A stretch of DNA of 64,000 bases, from NCBI GenBank assembly GCA_037445635.1, contig JBBIKC010000002.1, positions 62,001 to 126,000 of the forward strand, written 5' to 3'. The stretch comes from JBFMCC01 sp037445635. GTDB taxonomy: Bacteria; Chloroflexota; Anaerolineae; Anaerolineales; Villigracilaceae. The notes under the pieces were generated by a model. It was not told the DNA's origin. It did not search any database and was given only the letters and a program-made list of their open reading frames with translations. Shown one piece after another: positions 15,767 to 25,150 of the stretch. The translations under genes were made by a program, and so were the position numbers. Position 1 is the stretch's first letter; every line of letters begins with the position of its first letter.

Positions 15767-17302
15767 ATGGATTCGATAAAGCGGAACGACTGGCCTTCGT
15801 GGTTGCTTTTGACCGCGCTGGTCTTTGGTGCCATTGTGCGCTTCATTCCTTTGACCCTGAGCGGGTTCCCGTTAAACGACGGGGGCATGTTCCTGGTCAT
15901 GACCCGCGACCTGCGCGCAAACGGATTCCTGCTCCCCGCGTTCACGCAATACAACCAGATAGATATTCCCTTTGCGTATCCGCCGTTCGGATTCTACGTT
16001 GCGGGCTTGTTATCTTCACTTGGCCTGTCCGACCTGGCGGTCTTCCAATGGCTGCCCGCCATGGTCAACACAGGCTCGATCCTGGCGTTCTATTTTCTTG
16101 CGCGGCAACTTTTAGATTCGCGCCTGCGTGCCGCGCTGGCGGCGGTGTTCTACGCGCTGGCCCCCGGCGCGTTCGGCTGGCAAGTGATGGGCGGTGGCAT
16201 CACGCGCGCTTTCGGCGTGCTGTTCATGCTGTTGGCCATCCGCTTCACGCATCGCCTGTTCACGCGGCCCGCGCGCGGGACTGTTTTCCTCTCGGCGCTT
16301 TTTTGCAGTCTGGCCGTATTGAGTCATCCCGAGACTGCCTTGCATACCGCGATCGCTTGCGCGCTCCTGTGGCTGTTCTTCGGGCGGACGAAGGCCGGGG
16401 TGTTCCATGCCGCGCTGGTCGCAGCGGGTGTGATCGTGCTGACTGCTCCCTGGTGGGGCACGGTCATCGCGCGGCATGGGCTGGCGCCGTTTCAATCCGT
16501 ATTGAACACTGGCAAACACGATTTCACGGCTTTGCAGGTTTTTCTTTCGCTTGGTTTCAGCAGCGAGGTTTTCTTTCCGCTCATTTCCGCGTTAGGCGTG
16601 CTGGGGCTGGTCGTTCAACTGGCGCGGCGCGAGTTTCTCCTGCCGTTGTGGATACTGGTTACGTTTTCGGCTGAGCCGCGCGGCGGAGGCGTGGCATTGA
16701 TTCCGCTGGGGATGCTGGCGGGAATCGGCTTTCATGAGACGGTGGCTTTTGCCCTGGCGCGCGGCCGCGAGGAACAAAGTCTTTTCGACCTGCGCGCCGT
16801 GCGAAATACGTTTCTAGGCATGACAATCTACATGCTGTTGGGCGCGGGCGTGTTCGGCCTGCAGCTGGTCAACACCAGCCTGACGGCGGGCGACCGCGCC
16901 GCGATGGAATGGGTCAATGAAAATTTACCTGCCGGGGGAAATTTCGTGTTGATCACGGGCCGCGAGTTTTCGATGACCGATCCCTTGCAGGAATGGTTCC
17001 CCGCGTTGACCGACCGGCGCAGTCAAAGCACGTTGCAGGGTTACGAGTGGTTGTTGGGTAAAGAATTCTTCCCGCGCTATCAAACGCTGGTGGACCTGCA
17101 ACATTGTGGCGACACCGCCTGCGTTGCAGCATGGTCTTCACAGACGGGCTTGGATTTTGATTATCTGCTTGTCAAGATTCTGCCCGAGGGGGCGGACCTG
17201 GCTTATTCAACGGCCAGCCTGATCAAGTCCGCGCGCGAAGCGGATTCGCTGGAGGTCGTTTACGAATCCGAATCGCTGGTCATTCTTCAAAAAGTGAAAT
17301 AA
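15767..17302 (+). CDS. Polytopic membrane protein, possible GT-C-like glycosyltransferase
   Basis: 511 aa. About ten hydrophobic segments from residue 13 to about 380, followed by a roughly 130-residue soluble tail. The first loop contains LNDGGMFLVMTRDL and an aromatic/Pro-rich NQIDIPFAYPPFG, resembling the acidic first loop of GT-C family enzymes that use polyprenyl-phosphate sugars. This link is by topology only. The ATG at 15767 is taken because a consensus -10 lies seven bases upstream and the membrane domain begins there. Its 3' end converges with a lipoprotein gene across a perfect palindrome. Confidence 0.65.
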   Translation: MDSIKRNDWPSWLLLTALVFGAIVRFIPLTLSGFPLNDGGMFLVMTRDLRANGFLLPAFTQYNQIDIPFAYPPFGFYVAGLLSSLGLSDLAVFQWLPAMVNTGSILAFYFLARQLLDSRLRAALAAVFYALAPGAFGWQVMGGGITRAFGVLFMLLAIRFTHRLFTRPARGTVFLSALFCSLAVLSHPETALHTAIACALLWLFFGRTKAGVFHAALVAAGVIVLTAPWWGTVIARHGLAPFQSVLNTGKHDFTALQVFLSLGFSSEVFFPLISALGVLGLVVQLARREFLLPLWILVTFSAEPRGGGVALIPLGMLAGIGFHETVAFALARGREEQSLFDLRAVRNTFLGMTIYMLLGAGVFGLQLVNTSLTAGDRAAMEWVNENLPAGGNFVLITGREFSMTDPLQEWFPALTDRRSQSTLQGYEWLLGKEFFPRYQTLVDLQHCGDTACVAAWSSQTGLDFDYLLVKILPEGADLAYSTASLIKSAREADSLEVVYESESLVILQKVK

Positions 17303-17304
17303 AT

Positions 17305-17339
17305 CAGAAACCTGGTTTCTTCGAGAAACCAGGTTTCTG
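17305..17339. terminator. Perfect palindrome between convergent genes
   Basis: Two 16-base arms (CAGAAACCTGGTTTCT and its complement) with a three-base loop, three bases after one stop codon and five before the other. It probably ends transcription in both directions. Related sequences occur at 25122-25137 and 53313-53347, so it also belongs to a dispersed repeat family. Confidence 0.75.
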
Positions 17340-17344
17340 CCATG

Positions 17345-19840
17345 TTATTTGACAATCCCCAAAAACCTCTGATACCAATACCACAACACGTCCGCCGCGG
17401 GCTTGCCGTGCACCGAGGCCGATTTGTCCTGCAAAATGGCGGGCGGGTAGTAGCCGCGGCTCACCACGCCGTACACCCACGGCCGCGAGTTGACCGCGTT
17501 CATCAGCGCTTCGTAAATGTCGGCCTGTACCTGCAGGTTGAGGCCTGCGCCGGGGCGGTCGGGGTTGGGCTGGTCGAGCGCGGGCCATTGCGGGCAGTCG
17601 TTGCCGATGGGCAGGCAGGCGGCTCCCGCGCCCGAAATGGACGGGTAGCCGAAGGCCAGGTACACCGGCTTGGTGACCAGCGATTGAAGCGGCGCAACGC
17701 CGTTGTCCATCAGGGATGCGGCCGCGGCGGCGAGTTCCTCTTTCGTTGGATTCTGCGATTCGCTCAAATTGCCTGCGATGAGCAGATAGGTGCCGTCTGT
17801 GTTGCCGAGGAAGGCGGGCGTTTGCAAATTCTGTGCGGTATACGGAAGCGCCCACAGCACCTGCCCGCGGAAATGGGCGCGCACTTCGGTGAGGACGACC
17901 TGCCAGCGCGCCTCCGCATCGCCCGGGACTCCGGAACCGGTCCCGTCTGCGAGCGTTCCATTCGGGAGCGCGGGGCCGAGCCAGTCGCCGCCGAGGATCA
18001 GCGCCTGCGCGTTGGTCTGCGCGGCCAGGTCGGCGTAGTGGACCGCGAAGGCACGGTAGTAATCGAACCAGAGATTCCACCATGCCTGGTCGCGCGGGGC
18101 GCTCTTCCACCACTCCGCCGCGTCGGATTGGAAATGGGCCTGAGGGAAGATGGCCGTATTCAAGTTGAGCGCGCGCGCCTGGCCGACCATGGCGGTCGTT
18201 TCGACCCACAACGGGTCAACCGCGGGTATCGGGTTGAAGACCAGAGGCTGGGCGCGCTGGTATGTCCAGGAGGGGGTGAGGATCACCCAGTTGGAGCCAA
18301 TCCCTTGTATGTTCTGAAGCGCCAGGGCGGTGTATGAAGACCAGTTCGGCTGGAAGTAGGATTGCATTTCCACGCCCGCCCAGAAGGTTCCGGCACGCGC
18401 CGTGACCGGCGAGCCGACCAGCGTGGTCGGGCCGCCGGCGTTCAGCCAGGCCCAGGCAGTGACGGTGTCTTGGATGTCCTGTTCGAAGAGCGCGGTGGCC
18501 ACCTGTCTTCCGGGCGAAGACGCGCCCATCGTTGCCACGTCGTCGGCGGAACCGCATTGTCCGTTGCGGCAGTAGCGATAGCCAAAATTGCCGAGGATGT
18601 TGAGCGGGCTGAACAGTTTGAAGACCCATTGATTATTGCCCAGCGGCCACATGGGCAGGGGCTCGGTCCAGCCGTATGGGTTGAACTGGATGTAAATAAT
18701 GTCGCTCGCGGGGGTGTTAGGCGGTACGGTTACTTCGAACAGGATGGGCGCGGACGGCCCGGTCTGCCACGATTCCACACGGTCTTCGAGCGAAATCCCG
18801 GCGGCGGGGACGATGACCTGCCGCACCTGATACTCGCCGTTCTCTTTGTGTTCGGCATTCCAGAAGCCGTCGCCCATTGTGTACTTGTAACGCAGGTCCG
18901 CGCCGACGGGCAGTTGCAGGGTCAGGGAGTAAGTGTGTTCTCCCGTCTTCAGCATGACCGGCATGCGGTCGGCCACGGAACTCAATCCGCCTCTCAGGTC
19001 GGCGAAGGAATTGCCCAGTTGAAACAGGTTGCCCGCCAGGCGGATGGGCGCGCCGTCCACCGTGTTGTTCGGCACGCGCACGGTAAAGGTCACGTTGGCA
19101 AGCGGCGCAGGCCTCATGCGCACGTCCACCGGGGTGTTGAGCCCGTCCGCCACAGATGCGCCCTGCTGGAACGTGGTGTACATTCCATCCATCGCGTAAC
19201 CGACGACGGTGTGAACTCCCACGGGCAGTCCCTGCAAGTTGAAGCGTCCGGCGGAATCGGTGAAGGATTGGACGCCTCCCGCGCTGACGAGGATGTTCGG
19301 CAGGGGCGCGCCGTCCTCTGGATTAAGCGCCTGTCCCTGCACCCCGCCCGTTTGACCGGCGAAAGGCCGGTCCGCCCAGCCAGCCACGATGTCCGAAGTT
19401 TCGGCCGGGCCGGTGACGTAATACAGACGATAGCGGATTGGCGTTTGGAAAGCCGTGTATTCCTGCACCGCGCCACCCGACATGCGCACGTAACGGTATT
19501 TGACCACGGAGCCGGTTGCCAGCGGCAGGGTGACGGTGTATGTCAACAGGTCGCGCGCCTGCATCGGGTAGTTGACCGGGTTGAGCGCCAGCCCGGTGAC
19601 CTCGTCGAGCAGGCTGATGGCGAGCGTCTCGTTTGGCGCGAGCGGCGCGGGGATGACGACGCGGAAGGTTACCTGCGCCTGCGGAAGGGGTGTGGGCGTG
19701 GGAACGACGATCTCGGTCGGCTGGCTGGGAAGCTCGATGTCGGGGAGGTCGAAGAGCGAGAGCGTGCAGGCCGGCGTGACCAGCAAAGTCAATGCCAGGA
19801 TGAAAGGAATCATCGTTCGCGGGGAAAGCGGAGTCTTCAT
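17345..19840 (-). CDS. Lipoprotein with beta-sandwich repeats and a C-terminal TIM-barrel-like (glycosidase-like) domain
   Basis: 831 aa from the ATG at 19840, which overlaps the tatC stop (ATGA); the frame is open further upstream but that would run through tatC. Signal peptide and relaxed lipobox (TPAC, Cys25), then a Pro/Thr linker. Three similar beta-sandwich modules, reminiscent of starch-binding CBM20/CBM48 (starting near 53, 245 and 350), with a carboxypeptidase-regulatory-like module at about 165-240. The final 350 residues are Trp-rich with a barrel-like pattern (QAHFQSD, ALILGGDW, VYLAFGYPS, HGKPAADVLWYW) resembling GH113-type enzymes. Catalytic acids cannot be assigned. Likely surface-anchored and acting on a polysaccharide. 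Confidence 0.65.
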   Translation of the reverse strand: MKTPLSPRTMIPFILALTLLVTPACTLSLFDLPDIELPSQPTEIVVPTPTPLPQAQVTFRVVIPAPLAPNETLAISLLDEVTGLALNPVNYPMQARDLLTYTVTLPLATGSVVKYRYVRMSGGAVQEYTAFQTPIRYRLYYVTGPAETSDIVAGWADRPFAGQTGGVQGQALNPEDGAPLPNILVSAGGVQSFTDSAGRFNLQGLPVGVHTVVGYAMDGMYTTFQQGASVADGLNTPVDVRMRPAPLANVTFTVRVPNNTVDGAPIRLAGNLFQLGNSFADLRGGLSSVADRMPVMLKTGEHTYSLTLQLPVGADLRYKYTMGDGFWNAEHKENGEYQVRQVIVPAAGISLEDRVESWQTGPSAPILFEVTVPPNTPASDIIYIQFNPYGWTEPLPMWPLGNNQWVFKLFSPLNILGNFGYRYCRNGQCGSADDVATMGASSPGRQVATALFEQDIQDTVTAWAWLNAGGPTTLVGSPVTARAGTFWAGVEMQSYFQPNWSSYTALALQNIQGIGSNWVILTPSWTYQRAQPLVFNPIPAVDPLWVETTAMVGQARALNLNTAIFPQAHFQSDAAEWWKSAPRDQAWWNLWFDYYRAFAVHYADLAAQTNAQALILGGDWLGPALPNGTLADGTGSGVPGDAEARWQVVLTEVRAHFRGQVLWALPYTAQNLQTPAFLGNTDGTYLLIAGNLSESQNPTKEELAAAAASLMDNGVAPLQSLVTKPVYLAFGYPSISGAGAACLPIGNDCPQWPALDQPNPDRPGAGLNLQVQADIYEALMNAVNSRPWVYGVVSRGYYPPAILQDKSASVHGKPAADVLWYWYQRFLGIVK

Positions 19841-20745
19841 GTCCTTTCCTTTGGCGAGGAGGCGGCCTGACGCTTCACCCGGCCCGCATACGCGAGGTAA
19901 CTCAAACCGATGCTGATGAAATATAGCAGACTCATCGGAAGCATGACCAGCGACATGTTGACCGGGTCCACGGTGGGAGTGACGGCCGCGGCCAGGATCG
20001 AGATGATCACAATGGCAAGTCTCCATTGCTGTGCCAGCACCTGCGGTTTCACGAGGCCGATCCTGGTCAGAACATAGATGACCAACGGAAACTCGAAGGC
20101 TATCCCCAGCCAGAACATGATGCCGGTGACGAAGTTGAAATAGGAGGCCGGGCGCAGTTCGGCCTGAATGCCCATGAAGTTGAGCAGGAACGGCAGGGCG
20201 GTGGGAAGCATAATGAAATACGCAAAGGCCATGCCGCCGAGGAAAAGGAGGGTGGCGAGGGGGATGCCGACCAGCCCGTCGCGGCGTTCCTTTTTCGTCA
20301 GGCCGGGCACCGCGAACAGCCAGAACTCGAAGGCGATGAAGGGCAGGGCGGCGGCGACGCCGGTCAGCAGGGCGACGCGCATGAACACGCTGATGGACTC
20401 GGTCACTTCGATGGCTTTCAGCGCGTCCAGTCCGCCCACGGGCCGGGCGAGGAATTCGATCAGTCTTTGCGTGAAGGCGAATGAGATCGCGACGGCAAGC
20501 GCCAGCCAGCCCACCGAGTACAGAAGATACTTGCGCAGGTCTTCGATATGATTCCAAAGCGACTGGCGGACTTCCTTGTCCGCGATGGCGGAGGCCAGCA
20601 CTTCGCCAAGCGAGTGCTCCTCGGGTTCGGTGTTCAGCGTCTTCACCAGCCAGGCGATGCCGCGAAAGGGAGCCGAGAAGACCCAGTAGATCAAACGGAA
20701 CGGGAATGTAACGACCTGCCAGAGGCCTCTGAAGAATTTACGCAT
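19837..20745 (-). CDS. tatC: Twin-arginine translocase subunit TatC
   Basis: Core receptor of the Tat pathway, which exports folded proteins. 302 aa. A 70-residue N-terminal extension (two amphipathic/hydrophobic stretches) precedes the canonical start of the domain, LWNHIEDLRKYLLYS, whose HIEDLRK carries the conserved glutamate that contacts signal peptides. Six transmembrane segments follow, including the conserved FEFWLFAVPGLTKKERR loop. It overlaps tatA by 8 bases upstream and the lipoprotein gene by 4 bases downstream. Confidence 0.93.
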   Translation of the reverse strand: MRKFFRGLWQVVTFPFRLIYWVFSAPFRGIAWLVKTLNTEPEEHSLGEVLASAIADKEVRQSLWNHIEDLRKYLLYSVGWLALAVAISFAFTQRLIEFLARPVGGLDALKAIEVTESISVFMRVALLTGVAAALPFIAFEFWLFAVPGLTKKERRDGLVGIPLATLLFLGGMAFAYFIMLPTALPFLLNFMGIQAELRPASYFNFVTGIMFWLGIAFEFPLVIYVLTRIGLVKPQVLAQQWRLAIVIISILAAAVTPTVDPVNMSLVMLPMSLLYFISIGLSYLAYAGRVKRQAASSPKERT

Positions 20746-21184
20746 CGCTCGTTTTCTTTGGCCGCGGCGGGGTTTTCTTCGCGGTGGATTTCTTTTTCGC
20801 GTCGGCGGACTTTCCGTCGCCGGCCGCTTTGGAGGGACCCGCGGGCGGGGCGGGGTTAGACGGCGGGCTGCCCAGAGGCGCGATGGAGTTTTCTGCGGCG
20901 GGATCCGGCCGGAGGTCCGGCTTGCGCGAGGCGGAATCGGTCTCGGTCATCGTCCGGCGCAATTCGGCCTCGGCCAGGTTGGCCTCGCGCATCAATCGGG
21001 TGGGTAATTGACTCAGTTCGCGCGAAGTCTCGCGGGCCGTCCGCCACCAGTCGGATGTGACCACTTTGTTCAGCCATGTGCCGATCGTCCGCCCGGCCTT
21101 TTGCATATCTTTGGGACCGAGCAGGATCAGGGCAATGATAAAAATGAAAAACAGTTCTACGGGACCAATACCGAGGATTTCCAT
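20738..21184 (-). CDS. tatA: Sec-independent translocase protein TatA/TatB
   Basis: 148 aa. N-terminal MEILGIGPVELFFIFIIAL membrane helix followed by LLGPKDMQKAGRTIG, the hinge and amphipathic helix of TatA/TatB. The long Pro/Lys-rich tail is more TatB-like. Only one such gene is next to tatC, so it may serve both roles. Its start abuts the nusB stop codon. Confidence 0.88.
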   Translation of the reverse strand: MEILGIGPVELFFIFIIALILLGPKDMQKAGRTIGTWLNKVVTSDWWRTARETSRELSQLPTRLMREANLAEAELRRTMTETDSASRKPDLRPDPAAENSIAPLGSPPSNPAPPAGPSKAAGDGKSADAKKKSTAKKTPPRPKKTSDA

Positions 21185-21628
21185 TCAGCCTTTTTTCTCC
21201 ACCGCCCCAAGCGTCTGTTGAATTTCGTGCTGGTGGTCGGCCAGACTGCCCAGCACGCCGTTGACGAAACGCGGCGCGCTGTCGGAGCCGAACTGTTTGG
21301 CGAGTTCCACCGCTTCGTTGATGGCGACTTTGAGGGGCGTCTCACGCTGGGCGGTGAATTCCCACAGCGCGATGCGCAGGATGTTGCGGTCAACGGCCGC
21401 GATCTGGTCGAGCGGCCACTCGGGGGCGTATTTTGCGATCAATTCGTCGAGCTCTTTGGTGAGGGGAATCACACCGAAGACGATCCGGCGGGCGAACTCG
21501 GCCAGGTCTTCGGACAGGGGCGTCTCTGCCAGCCGGGCCTGGAAGGCTTCAGCGGCGGGATGTTGCGCCAGGTCAACTTCGTAAAGTACTTGCAGGGCGA
21601 GACCGCGCGCCCTGGTGCGGGATTTCAT
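21185..21628 (-). CDS. nusB: Transcription antitermination factor NusB
   Basis: 147 aa, all-helical NusB fold that binds boxA RNA with NusE (S10) during rRNA transcription. Recognised by the N-terminal RxRARGLALQVLYEVD and the C-terminal INEAVELAKQFGSDSAPRFVNGVLG. The ATG at 21628 is chosen because it begins the conserved domain and lies six bases after the Asp23-like stop; the frame is open into the fabG region but that is a shadow. Middle gene of the fabG-to-tat operon. Confidence 0.93.
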   Translation of the reverse strand: MKSRTRARGLALQVLYEVDLAQHPAAEAFQARLAETPLSEDLAEFARRIVFGVIPLTKELDELIAKYAPEWPLDQIAAVDRNILRIALWEFTAQRETPLKVAINEAVELAKQFGSDSAPRFVNGVLGSLADHQHEIQQTLGAVEKKG

Positions 21629-21633
21629 TTGGA

Positions 21634-21990
21634 TCAGGCCTCTGCATTTTCCTCGTAGTCTATATCTTCGATGTGGATGTCCACCTGCCCGATGTCCATG
21701 CCGACCATTTCCTGCACGGCACGCGCCACCTGCTTCTGGATATTGCGGCTGACCTCGCGGATGTTGACATCCTGTTTCAGGATGACGAACAGGTCGGCAA
21801 AGACGGTATTTTCCTGAACCTCGATGCGGACTCCATCCCCGATTCCGCGGCGGAACAGGCGGTTGACTCCGCCCGAGACGGGCGCCATGCGGCTGACGCC
21901 GGGCACGCTCAACGCCGCCAGCCGCGCGATGGTGACGAGCACATCGGGCGAGACGGTGGTCTTGCCGGGGGTATCCATGGTTTTTGGCAT
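21634..21990 (-). CDS. Asp23/Gls24 family envelope stress protein
   Basis: 118 aa (PF03780). Family features visible are VLVTIARLAALSVPGV near the N-terminus and the VNIREVSRNIQKQVARAVQEMVGM helix. In Firmicutes these proteins are membrane-associated and linked to the envelope; adjacency to nusB is common. Located 9 bases after fabG. Confidence 0.85.
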   Translation of the reverse strand: MPKTMDTPGKTTVSPDVLVTIARLAALSVPGVSRMAPVSGGVNRLFRRGIGDGVRIEVQENTVFADLFVILKQDVNIREVSRNIQKQVARAVQEMVGMDIGQVDIHIEDIDYEENAEA

Positions 21991-21999
21991 TGTTTCTCC

Positions 22000-22755
22000 T
22001 TACATCATCGCCATGCCGCCGTCCACGCCCAGCACCTGGCCGGTGATGAACGCGGCCTGGTCCGAGGCGAGGAAGGCCGCGGCGTAAGCGACCTCTTCGG
22101 GCGTGCCCTTGCGCGCCAGCGGGACTAACTTGAGCGCGGCCTCCAGTGTTTCGGGGGACATCGCGTCGAGGATCTCCGTGTCCACGAAGCCGGGCGCCAG
22201 CGCGTTGACCGTGATATTGCGCGATGCCACCTCGCGCGCCAGCGCCTTGGTGAAGGCGATCTGTCCGCCCTTGGAGGCGGAATAATTCGTCTGCCCGGGG
22301 TTGCCCATCTGTCCCGCCACCGAAGCCATATTGACGATGCGCCCGTAGCGCTTGCGCATCATGTGCTTGACAGCCGCCTTCGAGCAATTGAATGTACTCT
22401 TGAGATTGGTGTCAATGACCGAATCCCAATCCGCCTCGGACATCATCATAATCAATGTGTCTTTGGTGATGCCCGCGTTGTTGACCAGGATGTGCAGGTC
22501 GCCGAAGGTCTCCACCGCGAACTTGATCAGCGCCTCGGCCTGCTTGAAATCCGAGACGTCCGCCTGGAACGCGGCGGCCCTGCCTCCCTCGGCCTGGATG
22601 GCCTTGACCACCTCGTCCGCGGCCTTAGGCGACTTGTTGTAATTGATCACGACACTCGCGCCGCGCCGGGCAAACTCGATGGCCACGGCGCGGCCGATGC
22701 CGCGCGAAGCCCCGGTCACAACGGCCACGCGGTCTTTCAACGATAAATCGCTCAC
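22000..22755 (-). CDS. fabG: 3-oxoacyl-[acyl-carrier-protein] reductase FabG
   Basis: NADPH-dependent short-chain dehydrogenase reducing 3-oxoacyl-ACP in fatty acid elongation. 251 aa. Cofactor motif TGASRGIG near 15-22, NNAG near 91, catalytic Ser in NMASVAGQMG, Tyr-x-x-x-Lys as YSASK, and the C-terminal GQVLGVDGGMAM. GTG start at 22755 with AGGAG upstream. No other fab genes are near, so a different oxidoreductase role of the SDR family is possible, but sequence similarity favours FabG. Confidence 0.88.
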   Translation of the reverse strand: MSDLSLKDRVAVVTGASRGIGRAVAIEFARRGASVVINYNKSPKAADEVVKAIQAEGGRAAAFQADVSDFKQAEALIKFAVETFGDLHILVNNAGITKDTLIMMMSEADWDSVIDTNLKSTFNCSKAAVKHMMRKRYGRIVNMASVAGQMGNPGQTNYSASKGGQIAFTKALAREVASRNITVNALAPGFVDTEILDAMSPETLEAALKLVPLARKGTPEEVAYAAAFLASDQAAFITGQVLGVDGGMAMM

Positions 22756-22783
22756 GGTATTTCTCCTCGCAAGGAATTATACA

Positions 22784-23485
22784 TCATGTAATGGGAGGGG
22801 CGGGGTTACCCTTCGTTTTCAACCCCAATCCCAGCGCCAGGCCGCCGCCCAGCGCGATGACCGCGGCCCACAAAAACGCGTCCTGCCAGAAGCGCAGGGG
22901 GAAGAGACGAATGAGCGTATCCGAATATAGGAACAGCCACGAATCGCCCTCGAAGAACAGTGCATGGAATCCGCTGAAGAAGGCCCAAAACAGATCGGGC
23001 GACAGGGACATGCCGGCCGCGGCGATGACGCCGATCAGCGCGGCCAGCGCGACCATCAGCCAGCCGCCCCGCCTCAAGCCTTGACGAAAAGCCGGGAGCC
23101 AGTCCCCGCGCCAGGCCCACAGCCCGAGCGCGGCAAGGACGAGAGCCGCGGCGTAAAACGCGGCCAGCGCGCCGCGCGTCACGGCTTTGACGTCCTCCAT
23201 GTGACTCAGTTCGCGTTCGTTGAAGAGCGGACTGCCATCCTCGAATTGCAGATTGCCGAGATACGAGATGTCCGCGTCGTTGACCAAGTATTCCACTGCG
23301 AACTTCGACCAGTGCAAACGGTCTTGCAACGTGAAGCCATAGTCATCGGGTGGGAAGCCCGGCATACGATACTCGATCTGCGGGAAGACGGGCGTGAGCA
23401 GGAGCCGCAGGGCGAGGCCGATGAGGAAAATCGGCGTGAGGAGAGTGGTGAGAAAAGAGAGGAGAGAAGAGAGGCGAGAATTCAT
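22784..23485 (-). CDS. DUF1461 (TIGR01906-like) integral membrane protein
   Basis: 233 aa, four to five membrane segments with a large extracytoplasmic loop after the first. The conserved FNERELSHMEDVK and the WLFLYSDTLIRLFPLRFWQDAFLW pattern place it in the DUF1461 family of unknown function, found in Firmicutes and Chloroflexota. It starts 65 bases after the MFS/spermidine-synthase gene and ends 28 bases before fabG. Confidence 0.8.
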   Translation of the reverse strand: MNSRLSSLLSFLTTLLTPIFLIGLALRLLLTPVFPQIEYRMPGFPPDDYGFTLQDRLHWSKFAVEYLVNDADISYLGNLQFEDGSPLFNERELSHMEDVKAVTRGALAAFYAAALVLAALGLWAWRGDWLPAFRQGLRRGGWLMVALAALIGVIAAAGMSLSPDLFWAFFSGFHALFFEGDSWLFLYSDTLIRLFPLRFWQDAFLWAAVIALGGGLALGLGLKTKGNPAPPIT

Positions 23486-23550
23486 GAATCATGCTCCCGC
23501 TGCCGTCTCGGCGGCGTAGCGTGAGCGCCGGGGACGGCGCTCAGAGCGGG

Positions 23551-25098
23551 TTATCGCAATGCATCCAAATCACCGGTCAAAAAGAAGTTGATGACGAGAC
23601 TGTTCGTGATCCACTCGATGGGCGCGAGGTCGTCGGTGAAGACCTGCGTCGTCTCGTAGCCGGGCTGGAGGTTGGCAAACGCGGACTGCACCGCCTGCAA
23701 CAAAATCGGCGGCGTGAACGGGTCGTCTTTCAACGCGAGCCGGTTGGCGGCCAAATCTTCGGGGCGCGTGGGTTGCATGGTGGCATATAGGATCGAATTC
23801 AATGTGCCGGGGATGTCCATCACATGGACGGTTGGAAAGACCGAGGCCATGGTCGTGGCGAGGCCGTCAATCAGGCGGCGGTCGCCGGGGGCGCGGCCCA
23901 CGTTGATGGTCAGCACGCCGGCCGGGGTCAGGTGTGAGGCGGCGATCTCGAAGAACTCGCGCGTCGTCAAATGCGGCGGGATGTAGGGCGGTCGGTACGC
24001 GTCCACGGCAATGATGTCGTATTGCTCGCGGCTGTGCTCGAGTCCCCAGCGCCCGTCGGCGACGATCACGTTCAGGTTGGGCATGGTCATGTCGAAGTAT
24101 TTGCGTCCAACCTCGACGATCTTCGGGTCAATCTCGATGCCGTCAATCGGAATGGGGCCGAACGCGGCGGTGACCTGCCGGGCGGTGGTGCCCGCCGCCA
24201 GTCCGATGATGGCGACGCGCTGGATGTCCGTCCGCGATTGCGCGGGGTTGAAGAATGGTCCGACGAGGAAGTGCTCCCACGGACCGCCATAGAAGAGCGT
24301 GTCGGGATGATAGATGGAGTGGATGCCCTGACCGTCGTTCAGGCGCAGGAGGGTGAAGCCGTTGACCTGTTGTACCTGAATGTAGTTGTAGGCCGATTCG
24401 GTCTCGTAGACCTGGCCGGGCGAATCCTTGACGTGGAAATCGCCGACGGCCATGAAGACGAGAAGAAGAATCAACGCGGCGGAAAAAAGAAAGCCTTTTT
24501 GTCTGGCGTGACTCATGAAGAGACCGATGACCGCCACGAGCAGGATGAACGCGCCAAATAATAGGATGGTGCGGCTGGTGCCGATGAGCGGAAACAGGAC
24601 CAGCGTGGGCAGGAATGCGCCCAGCACCGATCCAACCGTGGACAGCGCGTAGAGATTCCCCGACACGTTGCCAGCCTTGTGCGTGTCGTCGAGGCTGATG
24701 CGGATGGCGAAGGGCGAGGCCATTGCCAACAACGTGACAGGGACGCTGAACAGGATGAGCGTGCCGAGGAATGCAATCGCCAGTACGCCGAGGTTGAGGG
24801 CTTCAAAGGCCGCGGCGGATGCCAGCAGGACGGGCTGTGCGACGACGGGCACGAGGCCAAGAGTCACTCCTCCCCAGGCAAGGACGGTGAACATGGCTTC
24901 GGGGTGAGGAAAACGATCCGCGCGGCGGCCGCCGAGGGTATATCCGATTGCGAAGTAGATGAGGATCAATCCGATGATGACCGCCCAAACCAGATTGATG
25001 TTTCCGAATCGCATCTGCAAGAGTCGGGATGCGCCGAACTCGGCGGCGAGGGTGGTCATGCCTGCGGAAAAGACGGTGAAGTAGATGTAACGGCGCAT
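23551..25098 (-). CDS. Fused MFS-type membrane domain and spermidine synthase-like domain
   Basis: 515 aa. The N-terminal half has about seven hydrophobic segments. The C-terminal half is a Rossmann methyltransferase-like polyamine synthase domain: VAIIGLAAGTTARQV, GIEIDPKIVEVGRKYF, VADGRWGL, and DAYRPPYIPPHLTTREFF. Such fused MFS/spermidine synthase proteins are widespread but of unproven function. The ATG at 25098 is chosen because a TATAAT lies seven bases upstream and the membrane domain begins at once; the longer frame runs through the promoter. Divergent from the 76-aa gene at 25151. Confidence 0.85.
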   Translation of the reverse strand: MRRYIYFTVFSAGMTTLAAEFGASRLLQMRFGNINLVWAVIIGLILIYFAIGYTLGGRRADRFPHPEAMFTVLAWGGVTLGLVPVVAQPVLLASAAAFEALNLGVLAIAFLGTLILFSVPVTLLAMASPFAIRISLDDTHKAGNVSGNLYALSTVGSVLGAFLPTLVLFPLIGTSRTILLFGAFILLVAVIGLFMSHARQKGFLFSAALILLLVFMAVGDFHVKDSPGQVYETESAYNYIQVQQVNGFTLLRLNDGQGIHSIYHPDTLFYGGPWEHFLVGPFFNPAQSRTDIQRVAIIGLAAGTTARQVTAAFGPIPIDGIEIDPKIVEVGRKYFDMTMPNLNVIVADGRWGLEHSREQYDIIAVDAYRPPYIPPHLTTREFFEIAASHLTPAGVLTINVGRAPGDRRLIDGLATTMASVFPTVHVMDIPGTLNSILYATMQPTRPEDLAANRLALKDDPFTPPILLQAVQSAFANLQPGYETTQVFTDDLAPIEWITNSLVINFFLTGDLDALR

Positions 25099-25105
25099 GG
25101 GGGCG

Positions 25106-25144
25106 ATTATATCTGCAAACCCGAAACCCGGTTTCTGGTATACT
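25106..25144. promoter_or_regulatory. Back-to-back -10 boxes for two leaderless genes
   Basis: Minus strand: TATAAT at 25106-25111, seven bases from the ATG ending at 25098. Plus strand: TATACT at 25139-25144, six bases from the ATG at 25151. Neither gene has a Shine-Dalgarno. The 53-bp region between start codons also holds a palindrome, GAAACCCGGTTTC, shared with the repeat at 17305. Confidence 0.55.
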
Positions 25145-25150
25145 TCGCGC

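Noticed and set aside
21629..22387. Extended frame upstream of nusB
   Set aside because: It reads through the Asp23-like and fabG genes in another frame; the conserved NusB domain starts at 21628.
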